NCBI RefSeq assembly: GCF_900120335.1
Contig: NZ_LT635477.1
Coordinates: forward strand, 868,001-932,000
DNA from: Helicobacter pylori
GTDB taxonomy: Bacteria; Campylobacterota; Campylobacteria; Campylobacterales; Helicobacteraceae
DNA: 64,000 bases
Direction of reading: 5' to 3'
Positions 59,159 through 64,000 of the stretch are shown piece after piece. Below the pieces are notes generated by a model. That model was not told the origin of the DNA. It ran no database searches and worked only from the letters and a program-made list of their open reading frames with translations. A program made the translations under genes and the position numbers. How positions within the stretch are numbered: the first letter of the stretch is position 1; each line of letters opens with the position of its first letter.

Positions 59159-59595
59159 GCCTTGCTCACTCCCGTGCTGCCAAAACCTCCGCTCCCCCTT
59201 GAAGTTTCATCTAATTGTTCGCATTCTATAAATTCGGCTTTATAAGTTTTTTGAACCACCCCTTGAGCGATCCTATCCCCTACCTGAACTTTAAAATCTT
59301 TATCGCTCAAATTCGCTAAAATCACCTTAATTTCGCCCCTATAATCATTATCCACCGTGCCAGGGGAATTTAACACCATCACCTGATGGTTCAAAGCCAA
59401 ACCGCTACGGGTACGCACCTGCAATTCATACCCCACTTCTAAAGACAAACAAATCCCTATTTTCACCAACCCCACGCCATGAGGTTTGATCGTTACTTCT
59501 TCTACAGCGTGCAAATCAAAGCCTGAAGAGCCTTCAGTTTGGTATTCAGGGATAAGGGCGTTCGGGTGGATTTTTTGGATTTTAATTTTCATCAA
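59155..59595 (-). CDS. dut: dUTP diphosphatase Dut
   Basis: 146 residues, trimeric dUTPase. All five motifs are seen: GSSGFDLHA (I), [20 protein letters not shown] (II), [13 protein letters not shown] (III), GDRIAQGVV (IV) and [10 protein letters not shown] (V). It hydrolyses dUTP to dUMP. It overlaps greA by 14 bp and the YfgM-like gene by 4 bp, so all are in one operon. Confidence 0.96.
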   Translation of the reverse strand: MMKIKIQKIHPNALIPEYQTEGSSGFDLHAVEEVTIKPHGVGLVKIGICLSLEVGYELQVRTRSGLALNHQVMVLNSPGTVDNDYRGEIKVILANLSDKDFKVQVGDRIAQGVVQKTYKAEFIECEQLDETSRGSGGFGSTGVSKA

Positions 59596-60076
59596 AACAA
59601 ATCTCTTTATAGTAAATGTCTAAAATTTCAAAATCGCTCTCGCCATTGGGTAATTGAATGCTCACCGCATCGCCCTTACTCTTGCCTATCAAACTCTTAG
59701 CGATCGGCGAACCAAAAGAGATTAACCCTTTAGCCGGATCGCTCTCCACGCTCCCTACTATCGTGTAAGAAAACTCTTTATCGTTGTCTAAATTAAGAAT
59801 TTTAATCGTGCTGCCAAAACTCACTTTATTATGGGCTAAAGCGCTCGGATCAATCACTTGAGCGTTAGAAATGATCTCGCTTAAATCCACGATCCTCGCT
59901 TCAATGAAGCGTTGTTTTTCTTTAGCGGCATGGTATTCAGCGTTTTCTTTCAAATCCCCATGCCCTCTAGCAATATCAATTTCTTTCACGATATTAGGCC
60001 GTTCCACCTCTTTTAATTGCTTCAATTCCGCGCAAATCTTATTGTATCCATGCATGCTCATAGGTTCTTTATTCAT
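59582..60076 (-). CDS. greA: Transcription elongation factor GreA
   Basis: 164 residues. N-terminal coiled coil ending [20 protein letters not shown], with the acidic tip ([15 protein letters not shown]); C-terminal globular domain with VSFGSTIKI and [27 protein letters not shown] in parts. GreA rescues backtracked RNA polymerase. It overlaps dut by 14 bp and starts 40 bp after lpxB. Confidence 0.96.
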   Translation of the reverse strand: MNKEPMSMHGYNKICAELKQLKEVERPNIVKEIDIARGHGDLKENAEYHAAKEKQRFIEARIVDLSEIISNAQVIDPSALAHNKVSFGSTIKILNLDNDKEFSYTIVGSVESDPAKGLISFGSPIAKSLIGKSKGDAVSIQLPNGESDFEILDIYYKEICFDEN

Positions 60077-60116
60077 TTAATCTCCTAAGCTTATTCAGTA
60101 GAGATTATAGTAAAAA

Positions 60117-61199
60117 TTAAGTTAAATTCAGCAAAAAAGCCATTTCGTTAGCGATCTTTTTTGTGCTCCCATGTTTTAAATATTCCCTTAATCTCAAACT
60201 TTCTTTAAAATAGCGTTCCCTATCCATTTCTTCATACGCTTTTAACAAACCCTCTACGCTCAAAAAATGCTGGATCAATTCTGGGTGCAATTGGCTTTCC
60301 CCAAGCCCTGGAGTTTCATCATTTAAGGCGTTATAAAAAATGTTAGCGAGTCCTATATAATGCAAATTGACCAACATTCTAGCGATCAAGAAATCCATTG
60401 TTTTAGCCCTATACGCTAACGCAAAAGGCGTGCCAATCAAAGCGGCCTCTAAAGTCGCTGTTCCGCTGCAAATGAACGCAAACTCTGCTTCAAACAAACT
60501 CTTGTGCGCATCATAAGAAATTTCAAATAGTTTGATGTCTTCTCCATAAAGGGCTTTCAAATCCAACCCCTTAAAGAAACTCGGCACGACTAACACACGC
60601 CTTTTAAACCCTTCGTTTTGTTCTAAAATTTGAGCCGCTTTGACAAACAAAGGGAACATTTTAGCGATTTCGCTTTTCCTACTCCCTGGCATAAACACCA
60701 GAGTTTCGCCCTTAATATCTTTTTTATAATATTTAATTTCATCTAATAAAGGGTGTCCCACATATTGGGCTTTTTTTTGGTAATAGCTCACTTCAAAAGG
60801 CAAAATCGCTCCCAAAAAATCGCAGTATTTTTCAAGGCTTTTAGCGCGCCATTTTTTCCATGCCCAAACTTGCGGTAAAATATAATACATGATTTTCTTA
60901 TGCGGATCTTGTTTTTTGATTTTTTTGGCTAGGGGGATATTGAAAGAAGAAGAATCCATTAAAAGCACCATGTCCGCTTGTTTGGCTAATTGAACCATTT
61001 CTTTATGGGCTTTGAGTAAAAACCCCAAACGGCCTATCACATCTCTAAAACCCATGACAGAAAATTCCCTAGGGCTATAGAGCGCGTCTTCCCCTTCAAA
61101 CACCCCAATGAAACGATAATCTTTGGGTAAATTGCACCGTAATTCCTCTAAATGCACATTAGAGCTCGCTTCTAAAGCGCTCACTAAAATCGTGGGCAT
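60117..61199 (-). CDS. lpxB: Lipid-A-disaccharide synthase LpxB
   Basis: 360 residues, GT19 family, acting on the inner leaflet. Condenses UDP-2,3-diacylglucosamine with lipid X. Motifs: VSALEASSNVHLEEL near the N-terminus, VMGFRDVIGRL, YYILPQVWAWKKWRAK, VGHPLLDEI, FMPGSRKSEI, and CSGTATLEAALIGTPFALAYR (the GT-B nucleotide-binding motif). Its ATG shares one base with the stop of the coiled-coil gene. Confidence 0.95.
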   Translation of the reverse strand: MPTILVSALEASSNVHLEELRCNLPKDYRFIGVFEGEDALYSPREFSVMGFRDVIGRLGFLLKAHKEMVQLAKQADMVLLMDSSSFNIPLAKKIKKQDPHKKIMYYILPQVWAWKKWRAKSLEKYCDFLGAILPFEVSYYQKKAQYVGHPLLDEIKYYKKDIKGETLVFMPGSRKSEIAKMFPLFVKAAQILEQNEGFKRRVLVVPSFFKGLDLKALYGEDIKLFEISYDAHKSLFEAEFAFICSGTATLEAALIGTPFALAYRAKTMDFLIARMLVNLHYIGLANIFYNALNDETPGLGESQLHPELIQHFLSVEGLLKAYEEMDRERYFKESLRLREYLKHGSTKKIANEMAFLLNLT

Positions 61200-61660
61200 T
61201 ATTTGTCTTTCAAAAGGTTTTGGACTTGATAGAGCTTGATTTCTTTGTGCAAATCCCTCAATTCAATTTTGAGCAACGAATTTTCAAAATCTTTTTTAGA
61301 AAGATGGTTTTTTAAAAGCCTGTTTTCGCGCAAAACGCTGCGGTATTGCAAGTAAAGCCCTTCATTGAATAAACGCTTACATGGTTTTGCCATGATAACC
61401 TGATTATCACTAGTGAAAACCTCCACTTCTTCAAGGGCTTTAGGGAAAATCACATCCTCTTCTGTATTTTGCGTTTCTTTGTTTAAGCGGGAATTTTCTT
61501 TTTCTAATTTCTTTTGATAGATTTCTTGCTTCAAACCTTTTAAAATGCTCTTTTTCTTACGCAAGATTTCTTGGACTTGCTTCAATTCCAAACGGATTTT
61601 TTTTAAAACTCCTCTAGTGTCTTCAATTTCTTGCTGGTAAGCGTTCAATTCTTCTTGCAT
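61199..61660 (-). CDS. Small coiled-coil protein
   Basis: 153 residues, almost entirely helical. Residues ~1-60 form a long charged heptad coil (KKIRLELKQVQEILRKKKSI); a non-coil middle (EDVIFPKALEEVEVFTSD) is followed by another coil to the C-terminus. No catalytic motif or signal. The family is unrecognised. It shares a base with lpxB and lies 6 bp downstream of hypA, so co-transcribed. Confidence 0.6.
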   Translation of the reverse strand: MQEELNAYQQEIEDTRGVLKKIRLELKQVQEILRKKKSILKGLKQEIYQKKLEKENSRLNKETQNTEEDVIFPKALEEVEVFTSDNQVIMAKPCKRLFNEGLYLQYRSVLRENRLLKNHLSKKDFENSLLKIELRDLHKEIKLYQVQNLLKDK

Positions 61661-61666
61661 CGGTTT

Positions 61667-62020
61667 TTATTCCGCTAACATTTCTAAAGACAACAAACGC
61701 ATTTCATTGCCTTGAGTGATAATGACATTCTTGCTGTGGCATTTCTCACACACCCCATAATCTAGGGCGTTAGGCTTAAAGACATGCGAACAATCCTTGC
61801 ATTCCAATTCAACCTTTTCATCCACGATGTCTAAAATAGCGTCTTTACACACCAAAGATTCTTCTCTAAAAGTCTCAAACGCGCTCACGAACAAGCTCTT
61901 ATCCATAGCACTTCTTTCACCAATACCGACCACAACTCTTTCAATCTTATGGGCTTTATTTTTCTTCGCATGCTCTTCGCAAAGAGCGATTAAAGAAGAA
62001 ACGACCGAGTATTCATGCAT
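61667..62020 (-). CDS. hypA: Hydrogenase/urease nickel chaperone HypA
   Basis: 117 residues. The N-terminal MHEYSVVSSL has the nickel-binding His2. The zinc site uses two CxxC pairs: CKDC near residue 74 and CEKC near residue 91. In H. pylori HypA delivers nickel to both [NiFe]-hydrogenase and urease with HypB. It lies 58 bp downstream of flgE and is probably read from the same or a nearby promoter. Confidence 0.95.
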   Translation of the reverse strand: MHEYSVVSSLIALCEEHAKKNKAHKIERVVVGIGERSAMDKSLFVSAFETFREESLVCKDAILDIVDEKVELECKDCSHVFKPNALDYGVCEKCHSKNVIITQGNEMRLLSLEMLAE

Positions 62021-62078
62021 ACTAAACCTTAATCTTTAAATTAGCCCCTATTATATTGTATTAGAGTAATCCTTTGGT

Positions 62079-64000
62079 TTATTGCTTGAGATTCAATAGG
62101 GTGTTAAGGATTTGATCGGATGTGGTTACCGCTTTAGAGTTCGCTTGAAACCCCCTTTGAACCACAATCAAATTCGTTAAACTCCGGCTCAAATCCACAT
62201 TACTGGACTCTAGTTTAGATCCTGAAATAGAGCCTCTGCGCCCCGTATTAGCCGCGCCGATTAAGGCTTGCCCAGAGTTTCCGGTTTGAGAAAAGACATT
62301 CCCACCTAAAGCCTGTAAGCCCGCATCGTTAGCGAAATTCGCTAAAGCCACTTGAGCGAGTGCTAAAGTCCTGCCATTACTGAACGCTCCTAAAAGCACC
62401 CCGTCTGAATCAAAACGGACATCCATCAAATCACCCGCTTGATAGCCGTTTTGCTCAATCGCATAAGTTTCAGAAATCTTATCCACGCTTGTCAATCCGT
62501 CAAAGCTCCCTGAGGAACCAAAGGCCAAATTGATGCGTTGGGGGGCATCAGCACCATTTTTAGGGTCAAATTGCAAAAGAGGCGGGTTCATGCCCGCAAG
62601 CGATCCGTCGTTATTAAAATGCAAACGGCCCCCTTCAAACACATTAGGCCTAGCCGCTGACCCCCCTACTAATTCCCCAGGCTCAGGCACGATCACTCTA
62701 AAATTCCATTCCGCTCCCCCACTCCTATAAAACTCAATGCGCATGGCGTGTTTAGTGCCTAAGCTGTCTATCACATCAATGCTTGTCGCATGGGTAGCGT
62801 GGGTGAATTTAGAACTGCTCGCTGACGCTCCTCCTTCAATCAAAGAAGCGGTATTAAGCCCTTTCATGGCGTTTTTAAACAAAACATTGTTCGTTACGCT
62901 GTCTGAAGAATACCCGCTCACAAAGATATTGAGATTTTCTTTAATGACGTTTTTATTGTCTTTATTGTTGATTTCAAACATGCCGTATTGGTTGATTGTA
63001 ACCCCTATAGAAGCGGCTGAATCTTGATAATTGTCCGCTAAGCTAGGATCTTTTACGATATTAGCGTCATGCTGGATTAAGGCACGCAAGTCTTCAGTGG
63101 TCCTAAACTGCCCAATATCCGCATTAGGGCTAATAGAATGCGTATAACTGTATTTAAAAGCCGTTACGTCTTTATCGCCGTCTAAAAAGTTAGCGAACGC
63201 CCCGGTCCCAGCTTGAGTGACCACAATGTTTTTAAGCTTTTCATCGCCGTCTAATTCATTGGTGTTTTCCAAACGCAATTGCTTGCCGTCCAAATAAGCT
63301 TCAATCCCTGTTTGGCTTTTGACCGCATTGATCGCATTTTTAGCCGCCACTAAGCTTGAAGTCCTGCTCACCGCTGAATCGTTCGTGAAAGAAATCTTAA
63401 CCCCATTCAACTCAAGCGTGCTGTTTTCTGCAGAAGGGAGGATGTCTTTGACCATTTTCGCGCTTTTATAGCTCACCCAAATCCCTTGGTTTTCATTCAA
63501 TAAAAGAGCGTCGCCATCTTCATTGTATAAAGATCCCATGTCTTCGGCGACTTGAGCTAGATTCGTGCCTGAATCATACACCGGATTAATGCCATCTGAA
63601 GGGGTTTTGGCTGAAGAATCCAAAGCGAATACCGCCGCTGTTTGATCCGCATGCCTTCCAGCGTTTAAATTCGCTCTCATAGAAATGCGGTTACTCGCTC
63701 TGGCTGGCATCACCATTCCAGGATCAATTCTAATGTTTTCTAAAGGGCCGGTGTTATCCACTTTTAAAGCGTCCGTATCGCTCCCTTTATTGCCGGTATC
63801 GCTCCCGTTTCTCACCCACCCTTGCACCACAAGCCCGCCGGTGGTAACCAAACTCCCTTGCGAGTCAAAAAGAAACTCCCCATCTCTGGTAAAATTGCGC
63901 GTGATCCCCCTATCAGGGCTAATGATAAAAAAGCCATCGCCTTGAATCGCTAGATCGGTTTTGACATCTGTGTTTTGGATATTGCCTTGTGAAAAGATTT
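62079..64000 (-). CDS. flgE: Flagellar hook protein FlgE, 5' part outside the window
   Basis: The frame stays open to position 64000, giving about 640 residues of a family of ~718 in H. pylori; the N-terminus lies beyond the window. The first visible residues (IFSQGNIQNTDVKTDLAIQ, then GDGFFIISPDRG) are the conserved flagellar rod and hook N-terminal domain. The long D1-D2 region has FAND...LGGNVFSQTGNSG and ends with SKLESSNVDLSRSLTNLIVVQRGFQANSKAVTTSDQILN, the hook-family C-terminus (in parts). FlgE polymerises into the universal joint between motor and filament. Confidence 0.94.
   Translation of the reverse strand, partial: IFSQGNIQNTDVKTDLAIQGDGFFIISPDRGITRNFTRDGEFLFDSQGSLVTTGGLVVQGWVRNGSDTGNKGSDTDALKVDNTGPLENIRIDPGMVMPARASNRISMRANLNAGRHADQTAAVFALDSSAKTPSDGINPVYDSGTNLAQVAEDMGSLYNEDGDALLLNENQGIWVSYKSAKMVKDILPSAENSTLELNGVKISFTNDSAVSRTSSLVAAKNAINAVKSQTGIEAYLDGKQLRLENTNELDGDEKLKNIVVTQAGTGAFANFLDGDKDVTAFKYSYTHSISPNADIGQFRTTEDLRALIQHDANIVKDPSLADNYQDSAASIGVTINQYGMFEINNKDNKNVIKENLNIFVSGYSSDSVTNNVLFKNAMKGLNTASLIEGGASASSSKFTHATHATSIDVIDSLGTKHAMRIEFYRSGGAEWNFRVIVPEPGELVGGSAARPNVFEGGRLHFNNDGSLAGMNPPLLQFDPKNGADAPQRINLAFGSSGSFDGLTSVDKISETYAIEQNGYQAGDLMDVRFDSDGVLLGAFSNGRTLALAQVALANFANDAGLQALGGNVFSQTGNSGQALIGAANTGRRGSISGSKLESSNVDLSRSLTNLIVVQRGFQANSKAVTTSDQILNTLLNLKQ

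Overview
The window is chromosomal DNA of Helicobacter pylori (Campylobacterota). It is AT-rich, with dense short-gap operons and many TTG starts. Promoters are mostly TATAAT-like -10 elements with no obvious -35. The gene content is diagnostic: MotA/MotB, FliL, FlgE, PseB, HypA, an Arg-CCU tRNA next to hup, a FecA-type iron receptor, LPP20-type lipoproteins and a type I restriction locus. Gene order matches, from memory, the HP0799 to HP0870 interval of reference strain 26695. I see no rRNA, prophage, insertion sequence or CRISPR array.

Layout. 1-3.6 kb (minus): molybdopterin genes mogA (cut by the window edge), moaE and moaD, then ribA, a DUF3943 membrane protein, and ribBA with a near-consensus Fur box upstream. 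3.8-11.3 kb: a GT25 glycosyltransferase, a YgjP-type metallopeptidase, a frameshifted fecA, then acpS, fliL, rsmD, a candidate small RNA behind a poly-T promoter, and a MidA-type methyltransferase. 11.4-24 kb (mostly plus): metallo-hydrolase, ThiF/MoeB protein, motAB, the egtU/egtV ABC importer, a tiny antisense lipoprotein gene, uvrC, hom, yraN, trxA, trxB and a second GT25 enzyme. 24-30.6 kb (minus): RNA-binding protein, atpB, guaB, gatA, coaE, speE and a lipoprotein. 30.7-39.3 kb (plus): der, hup, tRNA-Arg, two lipoproteins, a FadL-like porin, pseB, coaBC and a FliK-like protein. 39.4-41.6 kb: thiamine salvage thiMDE. 41.7-47.4 kb: hsdMSR with a deleted and frameshifted hsdM. 47.6-51 kb: PAP2 phosphatase, HrgA-like nuclease candidate and ABC-F protein. 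51-62 kb: guaC, the ADP-heptose genes gmhA-hldE-hldD-gmhB, a TauE/SafE-like protein, coaX, a BamB-like/YfgM-like pair, dut, greA, lpxB, a coiled-coil protein and hypA. 62.1 kb to the end: flgE, cut by the window edge.

Functional themes are cofactor synthesis (Moco, riboflavin, CoA, thiamine), envelope and LPS building (heptose, LpxB, GT25, PAP2), motility, metal handling (Fur sites, FecA, HypA) and defence. Most genes are core. The parts most worth a second look are the 9.94-10.14 kb RNA candidate, the LptM-like lipoprotein at 17.2 kb, the BamB/YfgM-like pair at 57-59 kb, the broken hsdM, the HrgA-like protein at 48.3 kb, and a dispersed G-rich module found upstream of three unrelated genes. 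Locus-tag comparisons and literature statements are from memory and were not checked.
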